A stretch of DNA of 17,514 nt from Ruminococcaceae bacterium UBA7127 (lineage in GTDB: Bacteria; Bacillota; Clostridia; Oscillospirales; Acutalibacteraceae): positions 1 to 17,514 of the forward strand of contig DKXL01000049.1 in the NCBI GenBank assembly GCA_002493005.1, written 5' to 3'. Position 1 is the stretch's first letter. Each line of letters starts with the position of its first letter. A program made the position numbers and the translations under genes. Shown piece after piece: positions 1 to 7,694 of the stretch. The notes under the pieces are model-generated. The model was not told the DNA's origin. It was given only the letters and a program-made list of their open reading frames with translations, and made no database searches.

Positions 1-2
1 GT

Positions 3-169
3 ATTCTTAATTCATTTTCTTCTACTATATCAACGGCTTTACTGAAGGCTGTAACAACAAAATCAAAGTCCTTAAACGCAACGCTTACGGTTATAGAAAT
101 TTCAAGCGTTTTCGCAACCGTATTTTACATATCTTTTCTCACCAAACACAAAAACAAGCTACAGCTTGA
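3..169 (+). pseudogene. ISL3-family transposase, C-terminal fragment (frameshifted)
   Basis: The plus strand encodes the C-terminal end of a DDE transposase of the ISL3 type. The tell-tale stretch is TEGCNNKIKVLKRNAYGYRN followed by FKRFRNRILH, ending at the TGA at 167-169. The beginning (ILNSF at 3-17) is in a different frame from the rest, and the main frame has a TAA at 8-10, so a one-base frameshift lies around positions 18-33. Only the end of the gene is in the window, so whether the rest is intact cannot be seen. ISL3 elements transpose by a DDE transposase acting on terminal inverted repeats; I could not identify the repeat with confidence. The call rests on remembered family motifs. 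Confidence 0.72.
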
Positions 170-237
170 TGCTATCACTTGTAATGAAACTATTCGTTTT
201 CGGATTTTCCTCCACTATTGAAAATAGACCAAAAAAT

Positions 238-290
238 AATGCCAACAGGTAATAGCATTAAAAGCTATAACTTATCGGCATTTTTATTTC
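238..290. terminator. Bidirectional intrinsic terminator
   Basis: Outer arms AATGCC (238-243) and GGCATT (277-282) enclose a second small stem ATAGC/GCTAT (252-256, 264-268). A T-run follows on the plus strand (281-287), and on the minus strand the hairpin is followed by six T (231-236 read in reverse). It sits between the transposase fragment and the end of the ABC ATPase gene, so it can close both transcripts. The rest of 170-319 holds no gene I can see. Confidence 0.6.
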
Positions 291-319
291 TAAATTATAT
301 ACTTATTTTTAAGATTATA

Positions 320-1195
320 TTACTTCCCTGTTTCAAATACATAGAGGTATAAATCTTCAAGAGTCGGAGTTACTGACTGTATGTTATGGTTTTCAGGCGG
401 AATATCTGTTACCAATCTTACAATGATTTTTTTGTCGTTATGATAGAGATTTGACACACGGTAATTTTCCTGAAAATATTTCAGTTCTTCCTTATCAATT
501 TCAACTTCAAACACCTTGTTCTCAATCTCTTTTGTAAGGTTATTGCAGGTATCGTGGGAAACAAGTTTACCCTCTTTTATCAAAATAATTTCTTTTGCAA
601 TAAACTCAATATCAGACACAACGTGAGTGGAAATCAGCACAATTTTATCCTCTGCAATTTCGCTTATGAAGTTGCGTATGCGTATTCTCTCTTTCGGGTC
701 AAGTCCTGCGGTCGGTTCGTCAAGAATTAAAATCTTAGGGTCATTCAGAAGTGCTTGAGCAATTAATGCTCTCTGCTTCATTCCTCCTGAAAATCCGCCT
801 AACTTTTTATGTGCGGTGTTTGTTAAATTTACTGTTTCAAGAAGCTGAGTAATTTTCTCTTTTGCCTCTTTCTTTTTCAGACCCTTTAAAGCCGCCATAT
901 ACCACAAAAATCGATTGAGCGTAAAGTCATCATACAATCCCTGCTGCTGTGGCATATAGCCAAGGACAGAACGATAGTCCTTGCCTAGTTTTTTAATATT
1001 CTTGTCATCATAAAGTACTTCTCCGCTGTCAGCATTAAGATTGTCTGTTATGATGTTCATAAGCGTACTCTTGCCTGCTCCGTTGGGACCTAGAAGACCA
1101 TACACTCCCGGTGTGAGCGTAACTGAAAAATCATCAAGCGCCTTTACTGCTCCTTTTTTGTAGGTTTTGTTCAGGTTACTGATTTGAAGTTTCAT
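320..1195 (-). CDS. ABC transporter ATP-binding protein (ABC-2 exporter type)
   Basis: This is the cytoplasmic ATPase of an exporter that works with the permease encoded just upstream. Walker A GPNGAGKST is at residues 36-44, the Q-loop at YMPQ (80-83), the signature FSGGMKQR at 135-142, Walker B LILDEP at 156-161 and the H-loop STH at 189-191, so all catalytic elements are present. The 291-aa length and the C-terminal PTLEDLYLYVF are typical of ATPases paired with ABC-2 permeases, as in antibiotic- or bacteriocin-immunity exporters. The ATG follows GGAGGTG at a 5-base distance, and that ribosome site overlaps the permease stop codon, which suggests coupled translation. The substrate cannot be read from the sequence. 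Confidence 0.93.
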   Translation of the reverse strand: MKLQISNLNKTYKKGAVKALDDFSVTLTPGVYGLLGPNGAGKSTLMNIITDNLNADSGEVLYDDKNIKKLGKDYRSVLGYMPQQQGLYDDFTLNRFLWYMAALKGLKKKEAKEKITQLLETVNLTNTAHKKLGGFSGGMKQRALIAQALLNDPKILILDEPTAGLDPKERIRIRNFISEIAEDKIVLISTHVVSDIEFIAKEIILIKEGKLVSHDTCNNLTKEIENKVFEVEIDKEELKYFQENYRVSNLYHNDKKIIVRLVTDIPPENHNIQSVTPTLEDLYLYVFETGK

Positions 1196-1206
1196 AGTTT
1201 CACCTC

Positions 1207-3576
1207 CTACGCCTGTTTACCGATAAAATTCCTGTAAGTTAACAAGGCAAATAATGTAGATAAAATTATTGACATAATAATAATTAAAATCATTATCCAA
1301 AGTCTATTTTCCATAAATAATGAGAATATTCTCAAATCATTGCTAAAGTATACAACCATACACGGAATGAGTGTTACCGATGTGGAAACGACCATTGCGG
1401 TTATTTTATTTTTAAGTATATTTGATAAAAACAAGATAAAAGCACCTGCGGTCATGCTCAATGCTATATGCACCAATGCTTCTAGAATAATTGCTTGCGA
1501 AATAGTGATTGTGCTTTCGAGATTTTGAAAATTCTCTAAGAATGCCAGCGGATTTGAGAAAATGTCTGTACCGAATGTAGCAATAAAATTTATCATATAT
1601 GGCAGATAGATTAATGTGTAAACAATGGAATATGTAAGCAACGCCACCAGAAATTTTGTAACAACAAGCTTACCCTTGCCGTTTTTAGCTGAGCAAATCA
1701 AATAGCTCATTCTATGCTTGTGCTCGTAGGCAAAAACTCCCGACAATGCAAACACCAAAATTACGATAAACAGTGAAAACAATATCCATTCCCTATGTGA
1801 ATCGGTCATAAGCCGAGAACCTACTGTGTAGTTTACAAAGCACGGTGTAATACCAAGTTTTTCGCCTGTCGCTTTTATTGTTTCGTATTGGAGCATAACT
1901 CTTTCAAAGCCTCTGCCCCTGGTGTCCAGAATATTATTTATTGCTGTAAGCTGAGTTGTTTTTTCATCTTCGGTGATGGTTGTGCTTGACTCGATTGAAA
2001 TTTTCTCTTCATTTAATTCGTCAAAATATTTTTGCTCCTTATCGATGAACTTTTCCTTATCGGGGGTCAGCTCACCCTCAAGCCTATTGAGGTATGTGGC
2101 ATAGGCTACATCCTCACCGTTTTGGTAAACAATATTGATGTTATCATTCAAGGCAAATATTCCGAACACCGCAACAAATGCAATAACAAGCAATACCTTT
2201 GAGCTTACATAATGTTTAAAGCACTCGCCCTTAAAAATTGACGCACTACCGCTGAATATGTGAACCTTTCTTCTGATTCTTTCAGAAAGATTTGAGAACA
2301 ATCCCTTTTCTGAAAACTGTTTTTGCACGGAAAAGAATACTACGCAAAGCGGCAAAATAACTATTATGCATAACAACAGGAATACAAAATATAAGCTCAA
2401 TGTATTTACGGGCTTTGTAAAGAAATCTAAATTAAGGTAATTTCCTATCAACTCATTGCTATTTAGATAATAAAATAAATTGATATATTTTAAATGATTT
2501 AATGGTGATGTCGGTGCAACAAAATTATATAAACAAAATTCCGCACTAAATAATATTGCAATTACAATGTAAGTTAAATTTGTACTTTTTATGAGTATAA
2601 AAAGCAGTGCCGATACTAATGCAATCGCACAGAATGTAAGCATTTTTTGAACTAACCATATAACAAGATAGCCCAAAACAGAACACTTAATTGTGCAGTT
2701 CATAAACTCAGGTACAGATTGTATACTTCGGTTAAGGTCACCCAAGCCGAATACAAGTTGCCCTACCGACAAGATTGACATAAAGAAAAATAAGGTCATA
2801 CCGGCAACAATCAAAAGAGTAACTGCAAGCTTTGAAAAAGCTGTGTGTTGTCTGCCTTTAGATGTTGATTTTATAAGCACAGTGAGCCCATTATCCCTTT
2901 CTAAAGAGAAAAGTGTTACACACACCAGCAACACAAGTATTAAAAGCAGATAATCTGTTAGCTGAAAGCTTGTGGTAAGCACAATCCCCAAGTCATATCC
3001 GGGAGTTATTTCAACATCATTAAGATGTGCAAAGTCTTGAGGCGTTTTTTCAATATTGTTATAGGCAAATGTATTTGGTCTTGAGAACACTGAGAATTTG
3101 AGCTGTGAGTCTTTGCGAGACTGCATTTCGCTGATAAACTTTTTATATTCATCTATGTAAGAAAATTTCTTGCAAAGCAATTCATTGACATACATATCAT
3201 CGGAGTTAAATCCATCTTCTATAATTTCTTCAGCCATTTCATAGGCTTTTGGATTTTCAGTTCTGTACTGTTCAATAATTGCATTAACATAAGAAGTATC
3301 CGCTATTTCACTTGATTCTGACTGAATATTTGAAGCAATCTGATAGGCTTCTTTCAAATTTGAAAGCTTAGAAATTGCCCTATTCTTATCCATTTTTAGG
3401 TATTCTGCAAGCTTTTCATTGTAGCTGTTACTAAGGCTAAGCTCATATTTATACATCTCGTTGGACGATGTCAAAAAGTAAAAGCCTACGGCATTTACAA
3501 TAAAAAACAAAGCAAAGCAAATTATAAAAAGTCTGTTAGAAAACAGCTTTCTGAATTCAGAAGAAAGCAATCTCAT
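1207..3576 (-). CDS. ABC-2 type permease, two fused halves
   Basis: A 789-aa polytopic membrane protein. It starts with FRKLFSNRLF and a membrane helix (about 14-34), followed by a long hydrophilic, probably extracytoplasmic domain (about 36-200) and a cluster of helices to about residue 420. The pattern then repeats: KGECFKHYVSSKVLL and a helix near 456-476, a hydrophilic domain to about 590, and a final group of helices. This is twice the usual ABC-2 half, so one polypeptide may supply both transmembrane halves of the exporter. The ATG is preceded by GAGGTGA. It lies 11 bases upstream of the ATPase gene and clearly forms an operon with it. The exported substrate is unknown. Confidence 0.85.
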   Translation of the reverse strand: MRLLSSEFRKLFSNRLFIICFALFFIVNAVGFYFLTSSNEMYKYELSLSNSYNEKLAEYLKMDKNRAISKLSNLKEAYQIASNIQSESSEIADTSYVNAIIEQYRTENPKAYEMAEEIIEDGFNSDDMYVNELLCKKFSYIDEYKKFISEMQSRKDSQLKFSVFSRPNTFAYNNIEKTPQDFAHLNDVEITPGYDLGIVLTTSFQLTDYLLLILVLLVCVTLFSLERDNGLTVLIKSTSKGRQHTAFSKLAVTLLIVAGMTLFFFMSILSVGQLVFGLGDLNRSIQSVPEFMNCTIKCSVLGYLVIWLVQKMLTFCAIALVSALLFILIKSTNLTYIVIAILFSAEFCLYNFVAPTSPLNHLKYINLFYYLNSNELIGNYLNLDFFTKPVNTLSLYFVFLLLCIIVILPLCVVFFSVQKQFSEKGLFSNLSERIRRKVHIFSGSASIFKGECFKHYVSSKVLLVIAFVAVFGIFALNDNINIVYQNGEDVAYATYLNRLEGELTPDKEKFIDKEQKYFDELNEEKISIESSTTITEDEKTTQLTAINNILDTRGRGFERVMLQYETIKATGEKLGITPCFVNYTVGSRLMTDSHREWILFSLFIVILVFALSGVFAYEHKHRMSYLICSAKNGKGKLVVTKFLVALLTYSIVYTLIYLPYMINFIATFGTDIFSNPLAFLENFQNLESTITISQAIILEALVHIALSMTAGAFILFLSNILKNKITAMVVSTSVTLIPCMVVYFSNDLRIFSLFMENRLWIMILIIIMSIILSTLFALLTYRNFIGKQA

Positions 3577-3629
3577 AAAATCACCTCACATTACAGCAGT
3601 ACATATTAAACTAATGAAAAATTAAAAAT

Positions 3630-3642
3630 CGGCGTGACGCCG
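3630..3642 (-). terminator. GC-rich hairpin with U-tract ahead of the permease
   Basis: A perfect inverted repeat, CGGCG-TGA-CGCCG, is followed on the minus strand by ATTTTTAATTTTT. It lies between the lipoprotein gene and the permease gene, only about 55 bases before the permease start. It can end the lipoprotein transcript or act as an attenuator in a permease leader. A weak promoter-like TTGAAA at about 3695-3700 lies upstream. The surrounding 3643-3720 stretch is less AT-rich than its flanks. An 8-base direct repeat (AACTATAT twice) lies around 3748-3765. Confidence 0.55.
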
Positions 3643-3798
3643 CTCACAATTCGAGCAGACAGCTTGATAGTATCTACACTCCTCCACCCGACCGTTTTCA
3701 AGCAATTTCCTATAAAGCTAAAAATATTTCCGAAGAAATCCTTATTATAACTATATAACTATATAACTTTATGTTCATTTTTCATTAGACAAATCATC

Positions 3799-5031
3799 TT
3801 ACTTTGATTGATAAGCGAATTCTTTATCCCAAACCGTGCCGTTAAGCGAACCAAATTCGGACTTGTCATAGTAAAAGATAAATTCGCCATCATTATTTTT
3901 GCCGCAAAACATAAAAACTTTATCATCAACGGGAAGTATGCTCCATGTTTTTGCAGAATCGCTTCCTAATGAAAACTCGTCAACCTTATTTAAATCTGAG
4001 TCATAAACCTTTATATACCGTTCTTTTTTGTTTACGGAATCATCATTTTCAATATGATTTGCTAAATTGAGTGCGATGTAGTTGTCAACATAAAGGTATT
4101 TTCCGTCACAAATTATATTTTCCCCATCATAGGTTGAAATAAATTTTTCGGGATTGTTACCGTCAAAGTCTGTTTTATAATACAGGTGCTTTCCGTCCTC
4201 CTCTTCTCCCGATGAGAATATTAACATTCCGTCAAGATACATAGGACCGCTGATTTGCTCCCCACTCGGTGATACGGTTTCAGTTACGGTTGAATCACTC
4301 AAATTCAATTTCAACGACTTAACAACCTCAATTTTATCATTATATCTTTTCATTCCGTATAGGTGAAAATACAAATTATCTCCGTAAGCTGTCAACGATG
4401 AAATCTGAGCATTTTTTTCAATTTCTTCTGCAAAGTAAACCTCATTGACATCTGAAGATTTATCGGTAGGATAGCTGTAAATGTAGCAATCAGCATAATT
4501 TATATCATCAAGTCCCGTATTATCATCAACTAAATATTTTTTTACGCAATAATAGAGCTTGCCCTTGTGAACAATCCAATCATCCGGCGAATATTCTGTG
4601 TAGAGGACTTCCTCCTTCTGACTTCCGTCAGCCGACATTTTCATAAAGCTTGAACCCTCAAACTCATGATCTACACCGGCACTTTCCATGTAATAAATAT
4701 ATCCGTCAGAATAAAAAATGTCATCAACTACGCCTACATAAGCATTACAGCTTTCATCATTATGCATACAGTTCGGCTTGTTACAAAGCGGAGTCGCCTG
4801 CATTGTACTGCCCTCAATATAATACAGAATTTTACTTGCCAACGCGTAATAACCCGTTTCGCATTTTGTTACATTGCATTTAGCAAACGGTTGCAGTAAT
4901 GCAGCTTTTGCAAGCTGACAGTCTGTTATGTAGTTGTAATGTCCATCATATTCGTTATTGATATCATTACAACCACATCCGATTAAGGTTACGGTTAAAA
5001 TTAAAATTATGCTAATCAGCGCTTTTTTCAT
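3799..5031 (-). CDS. Secreted lipoprotein, probable beta-propeller (DUF5050-like)
   Basis: 410 aa with a lipoprotein signal peptide: MKK, a hydrophobic core, and the lipobox LIGC with Cys19 as the likely lipidated residue. The mature part carries recurring short motifs of the type DGYIYYME, DGKYLYVDN and GDNLYFHLY, the pattern of blade repeats in DUF5050-like beta-propellers. An early cluster, ATPLCNKPNCMHNDESC, has four cysteines. It should sit on the outer face of the membrane. The ATG has AGGTGA 6 bases upstream, and a consensus promoter lies about 85 bases further up. It precedes the ABC exporter genes on the same strand, but a hairpin lies between, so a shared function is only possible. 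Function unknown. Confidence 0.75.
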   Translation of the reverse strand: MKKALISIILILTVTLIGCGCNDINNEYDGHYNYITDCQLAKAALLQPFAKCNVTKCETGYYALASKILYYIEGSTMQATPLCNKPNCMHNDESCNAYVGVVDDIFYSDGYIYYMESAGVDHEFEGSSFMKMSADGSQKEEVLYTEYSPDDWIVHKGKLYYCVKKYLVDDNTGLDDINYADCYIYSYPTDKSSDVNEVYFAEEIEKNAQISSLTAYGDNLYFHLYGMKRYNDKIEVVKSLKLNLSDSTVTETVSPSGEQISGPMYLDGMLIFSSGEEEDGKHLYYKTDFDGNNPEKFISTYDGENIICDGKYLYVDNYIALNLANHIENDDSVNKKERYIKVYDSDLNKVDEFSLGSDSAKTWSILPVDDKVFMFCGKNNDGEFIFYYDKSEFGSLNGTVWDKEFAYQSK

Positions 5032-5114
5032 AATCTATCACCTACTTTTTTGTATTTAAACGGATATTCTAAGCTTTAATACAACCCATAGTTTTAACAA
5101 TATTTTACAAAATA

Positions 5115-5143
5115 ATTATACTGTATTTTTATGTTTAAGTCAA
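5115..5143 (-). promoter_or_regulatory. Near-consensus sigma-A promoter of the lipoprotein gene
   Basis: On the minus strand TTGACT (5138-5143) and TATAAT (5115-5120) are separated by exactly 17 bases. Transcription would start near 5108 and give a leader of about 75 bases before the lipoprotein ATG at 5031. Confidence 0.85.
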
Positions 5144-5165
5144 ATAGTATTTTGATCGTCAGGCA

Positions 5166-5188
5166 AGACACTTCTATACAAAGTGTCT
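5166..5188. other. Hairpin AGACACTT / AAGTGTCT
   Basis: A perfect 8-bp inverted repeat with a 7-base loop directly follows, in minus-strand order, the U-tract of the terminator at 5193-5236. It has no U-tract of its own. It may be a second transcription stop or an operator upstream of the lipoprotein promoter; the sequence alone does not decide. Confidence 0.4.
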
Positions 5189-5257
5189 AAAAAAGCCAAA
5201 CATTATATTTCAAAATAGAAATATAACGATTGGCTTGTATGTTTGATAATATTAAAA
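5188..5257 (-). repeat. Repeat copy A: long hairpin terminator plus conserved flank
   Basis: Outer stem AAGCCAA/TTGGCTT (5193-5199, 5230-5236) and inner stem TTATATTTC/GAAATATAA (5203-5211, 5218-5226). On the minus strand the hairpin is followed by TTTTTT, so it can act as an intrinsic terminator. The hairpin and the flanking ATGTTTGATAATATTAAA recur with changes at 7173-7243. The repeat lies downstream of the AraC/TfoX/DUF3795 operon. Confidence 0.65.
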
Positions 5258-5260
5258 AAT

Positions 5261-5292
5261 GGATACTGACTATAGTTAAACAGACAGTATCC
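5261..5292 (-). terminator. Intrinsic terminator GGATACTG / CAGTATCC
   Basis: Perfect 8-bp arms at 5261-5268 and 5285-5292, followed on the minus strand by ATTTTTTAAT. It is placed to end the minus-strand operon that begins with the AraC gene. Together with the repeat hairpin just beyond it, it makes a double terminator. Confidence 0.75.
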
Positions 5293-5331
5293 TTGAATCA
5301 TATGATTTGCAATAGAAAGCAAACAATTACT

Positions 5332-5450
5332 AGGATATCCCTTTTCATTTATAGAAGTAAGCGTTGCCAAATTACATTTTTTATCAGCTGTTTTGCCTTA
5401 TTCTCAATTTCTTTTATTCTTTCTTTCTGAATTTGACTTGCTGTTTTTTC
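5332..5450 (-). pseudogene. Decayed pyridoxamine 5'-phosphate oxidase-like gene (N-terminal remnant)
   Basis: Reading the minus strand from 5450 gives EKTASQIQKERIKEIENKAK and continues to KNV. A jump of one base near 5370 is then followed by ATLTSINEKGYP. That second piece resembles the start of the flavin-binding domain of pyridoxamine-phosphate-oxidase-like (general stress protein) families, which commonly begin with (M)ATLTSINEKGYPR. No start codon is present: a TAG lies at 5451-5453 just before the frame. After GYP the similarity fades and a terminator follows about 40 bases later. Such genes often neighbour DUF3795 and TfoX-N genes in Firmicutes, which fits the position. It is probably non-functional. 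Confidence 0.5.
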
Positions 5451-5480
5451 CTATTATAGTTATTCCTTTCACATAAAATA

Positions 5481-5810
5481 TCACAAATTCTTAGCCTTCT
5501 TCTGAGCCGCATTATCCAGCTTTTTATAAACATAATTGCCGTTTCTCCAATTACGCAGATTACTGAGTCTTATATCTGCACCATTATCGCCGTGTTCAGG
5601 GTCACAAATTAAATCGGTAATCATCTGACAAGGCAAATCAGAACATTCTCCGCAATGCTCAAAGCCTTTTTCTATACAGCATTTGGCTTTGTCGCATTCA
5701 CCCCAGAACATCTTGCCGCCGTTTGCCTTACATCCCTTGCAATTAACTTTATCTTTCCACTCGCATATTCCGCAGTATGTACCGCAATATGCTATCATAT
5801 CCTTATCCAT
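5481..5810 (-). CDS. DUF3795 family cysteine-rich protein
   Basis: 109 aa, matching the cysteine pattern of DUF3795: MIAYCGTYCGICEWKD near the N-terminus, then CKGCK, ECDKAKCC and HCGECSDLPC. About a dozen cysteines in the first 62 residues suggest metal (zinc or Fe-S) binding. The biochemical role of the family is not established. The start overlaps the end of the TfoX-N gene by 8 bases, so the two are translationally coupled. The gene lies third in an operon headed by an AraC regulator. Confidence 0.85.
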   Translation of the reverse strand: MDKDMIAYCGTYCGICEWKDKVNCKGCKANGGKMFWGECDKAKCCIEKGFEHCGECSDLPCQMITDLICDPEHGDNGADIRLSNLRNWRNGNYVYKKLDNAAQKKAKNL

Positions 5811-6135
5811 TTTTCAAAACTCCTCTAATTTTTAGCTTTTCTTTCGGGCAATTCAGGGAACATTTCAACCGCCATAGCCTCAACTGTTCCTTGTCGTCAA
5901 GAATAGTAACAGGAAACATAGGCTTTGCGCCCTGATATGGCGGTTCAGGAACACTGTCAGGCATATATTTTTTACTTGCATCAGTAATCTTAACCATAAA
6001 TCCCGACCCGGATATTCCGCCGAATATCCTCTCTTTATAATAGAAAATATATCCGCCCATCATTGGAATTTTACGCACATCATCAAGTCCTGACAACTGC
6101 TCTGTCACATATTCTGCAAGCTCCTTAGCGTTCAT
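5803..6135 (-). CDS. TfoX/Sxy N-terminal domain protein
   Basis: 110 aa from the preferred start. The sequence fits the TfoX N-terminal domain: a helix (AKELAEYVTEQL), then VRKIPMMGGYIFYYKERIFGG, then a conserved core with PYQGAKPMFPV. In proteobacteria TfoX/Sxy regulates competence; stand-alone N-domains in Firmicutes have no assigned role. A GTG start at 6153 is possible, but the ATG at 6135 has GGTGG 7 bases upstream and matches the usual family N-terminus better. It overlaps the DUF3795 gene by 8 bases and follows the AraC gene by about 30 bases. Confidence 0.82.
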   Translation of the reverse strand: MNAKELAEYVTEQLSGLDDVRKIPMMGGYIFYYKERIFGGISGSGFMVKITDASKKYMPDSVPEPPYQGAKPMFPVTILDDKEQLRLWRLKCSLNCPKEKLKIRGVLKNG

Positions 6136-6165
6136 ATTAAAACCACCCTCCACATTCCATTATAA

Positions 6166-7008
6166 TCAAAAACGAGGTTTTGTATTGTAAAAATGCGACA
6201 CATTTCCAAGAGCATCACTAATCGACATTCCGTGATACTTTTTAAATTCCTTTATGAGGTGTGACTGGTCATAATATCCGAATTTTTCAACTGCGTCCAG
6301 TGCATTAAAATTATCCTTCAGACATTCCTGCCACAAAAGCTGATAACGGATAAGATTAATCATTTGCTTGGGAGAAACACCTGTATATTCGGCGAATCTG
6401 CGTTCAAGCTGTCTTTTGCTTATAACGCAATAATCGGAAAGCTCCACAACTCCTGCGTTGCCGTTCTTGTTTATTATAAAATAAAGAGAATTCATAATAT
6501 CAGAGTTTTCATGCTTAGTATTAAGCCTGTGCAAAAGAAAATCCTCAGCTATTGCCTTTCGTTCATATATTGTTTCTGCGTTTAATAACTTTTCATTAAG
6601 TTCTCTTGCAAAGCCGAAAAAATACGCATCTGCATCTAAAAATGCATTCAGCACACCGTTCATACATTCATCAGCAAACAACACAGCACTCCAGGCATAA
6701 AAGCGTATGCCAAAGCAAAAGCTGTCGTTTTCATCAACAAAATAAGAAAAATTATTGATACCGCAAAAATGACTGCCTATTGAGTTTAAGTCTGAATTTC
6801 CCGTAACCATTATGTCCATACAGATATCGGGAATTACCAATGTCTTCTTATTTTCAATATCTGAAATATCTTTTTTGTTATATCTGCTTCCCCAAAAGCA
6901 CCTTATGTACGGCTTTAAAGCATCGCACGGTTCTATTTCTGTATAATTACCTGCCCGTGTAGGATTGGCAGTCACAGTAGTAAAAATTTTATCGAGTCTG
7001 AAAGGCAT
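6166..7008 (-). CDS. AraC-family transcriptional regulator (DUF6597-type sensor domain)
   Basis: About 280 aa. The N-terminal domain begins CDALKPYIRCFWGSRY and contains LVIPDICMDIMV, the pattern of the DUF6597-type domain found on AraC proteins. The C-terminal AraC DNA-binding domain carries two helix-turn-helix units, around SDYCVISKRQLERRFAEYTG and FGYYDQSHLIKEFKKYHGMS. An upstream ATG at 7023 exists, but the ATG at 7008 is better served by TTGGTGAT. It leads an operon with the TfoX-N and DUF3795 genes and probably controls it, perhaps with its own promoter. The inducer is unknown. Confidence 0.9.
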   Translation of the reverse strand: MPFRLDKIFTTVTANPTRAGNYTEIEPCDALKPYIRCFWGSRYNKKDISDIENKKTLVIPDICMDIMVTGNSDLNSIGSHFCGINNFSYFVDENDSFCFGIRFYAWSAVLFADECMNGVLNAFLDADAYFFGFARELNEKLLNAETIYERKAIAEDFLLHRLNTKHENSDIMNSLYFIINKNGNAGVVELSDYCVISKRQLERRFAEYTGVSPKQMINLIRYQLLWQECLKDNFNALDAVEKFGYYDQSHLIKEFKKYHGMSISDALGNVSHFYNTKPRF

Positions 7009-7039
7009 ATAAATCACCAACATTATTCATCATATTCAT

Positions 7040-7068
7040 ATAATAACACAACAATAAATCATTGTCTA
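7040..7068 (-). promoter_or_regulatory. Promoter of the AraC operon
   Basis: On the minus strand TAGACA (7063-7068) and TATTAT (7040-7045) are separated by 17 bases, each one mismatch from consensus. The expected start point is about 25 bases upstream of the preferred ATG. Confidence 0.65.
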
Positions 7069-7172
7069 TTTAATTGGTCTTAATTTCCTTATTAAATATA
7101 TAACAGAACATGGACATTGCATAGCATTTTTTCTATTATCAACTTCATTACCACAACCATTAACATAGAGCA

Positions 7173-7243
7173 AAAAAGAGCCAATTACTATATTTCTAAA
7201 AATAGAAATATAATGATAGACTCATATGTTTAATAATATTAAA
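7173..7243 (-). repeat. Repeat copy B: hairpin terminator plus conserved flank
   Basis: Related to copy A at 5188-5257. The inner stem is TATATTTC/GAAATATA (7189-7196, 7205-7212), the outer end is GAG/CTC (7178-7180, 7221-7223), and TTTTTT follows on the minus strand. Relative to copy A the outermost pairs change from AAG/CTT to GAG/CTC, keeping the pairing. The flank ATATGTTTAATAATATTAAA is shared. It closes the two small frames at 7266-7629. Confidence 0.65.
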
Positions 7244-7265
7244 TTAAGCAGATTAGCGAAAGTAA

Positions 7266-7457
7266 TCAGTTATCTTTGTCTTTGATTAAATTTTGCAGTT
7301 TTTCAACAGCTTCCTCTCTAGTTTCAGAATCCTTTACAATCTGAATAATAGAATTCATTAAAACATCAAATTGTTTGTCTGTCATATTCTCTATCTCAAT
7401 ATCCTTTTCCTTTCCGATAAATAGATTACAAAAATAATTTCTAAATAAAAAAGTCAA
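7266..7457 (-). CDS. Small hypothetical protein (start uncertain)
   Basis: 63 aa from a TTG at 7457. The last 39 residues, from an ATG at 7385 (MTDKQFDVLMNSIIQIV), form an amphipathic, charged, helical stretch and look like the real protein. The first part (FLFRNYFCNLF) is hydrophobic and lacks a convincing ribosome site. It overlaps the end of the small membrane protein upstream by 17 bases in another frame. The two frames may therefore be one gene, a membrane segment plus a helical tail, split by a frameshift near 7445. No family recognised. Confidence 0.4.
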   Translation of the reverse strand: MTFLFRNYFCNLFIGKEKDIEIENMTDKQFDVLMNSIIQIVKDSETREEAVEKLQNLIKDKDN

Positions 7458-7629
7458 AAAAATAGTCTATATGAAACATTGAAAAACAAACTAAAAATGT
7501 GGAACCTATTATTATACCTAAAACCTTATTAGTAACCCTAAATTCAAATATATGGTGCTTGTTTAGCATTAAGATTATAAAAGATAATCCACCTAAAATT
7601 AAATAAATCAATCTGAATATAAATAACAA
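7441..7629 (-). CDS. Small two-helix membrane protein
   Basis: 62 aa, almost entirely hydrophobic. There are two membrane segments (about 2-21, LFIFRLIYLILGGLSFIIL, and about 37-57, LGIIIGSTFLVCFSMF) joined by a short basic loop containing KHH. The start is a TTG at 7629 with GGTGA close upstream, so start use is uncertain. Its 3' end overlaps the next small frame. Function unknown; it may be the N-terminal part of one frameshifted gene with 7266-7457. Confidence 0.4.
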   Translation of the reverse strand: MLFIFRLIYLILGGLSFIILMLNKHHIFEFRVTNKVLGIIIGSTFLVCFSMFHIDYFFDFFI

Positions 7630-7664
7630 TATATCACCAAATAAAATCTAATATACAAGTAATT

Positions 7665-7691
7665 GAGGCTCATAGAAAAACTATGAGCCTC
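7665..7691. terminator. Perfect 11-bp hairpin next to the tRNA remnant
   Basis: GAGGCTCATAG (7665-7675) and CTATGAGCCTC (7681-7691) pair fully around a 5-base A loop. It lies 3 bases beyond the CCA end of the tRNA-Asn fragment, where a tRNA terminator is expected, but no good U-tract follows on either strand. Confidence 0.5.
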
Positions 7692-7694
7692 TGT

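Noticed and set aside
5188..7243. CRISPR array or toxin-antitoxin repeat RNA
   Set aside because: There are only two copies nearly 2 kb apart, with no regular spacing, no cas genes and no toxin-like neighbour.
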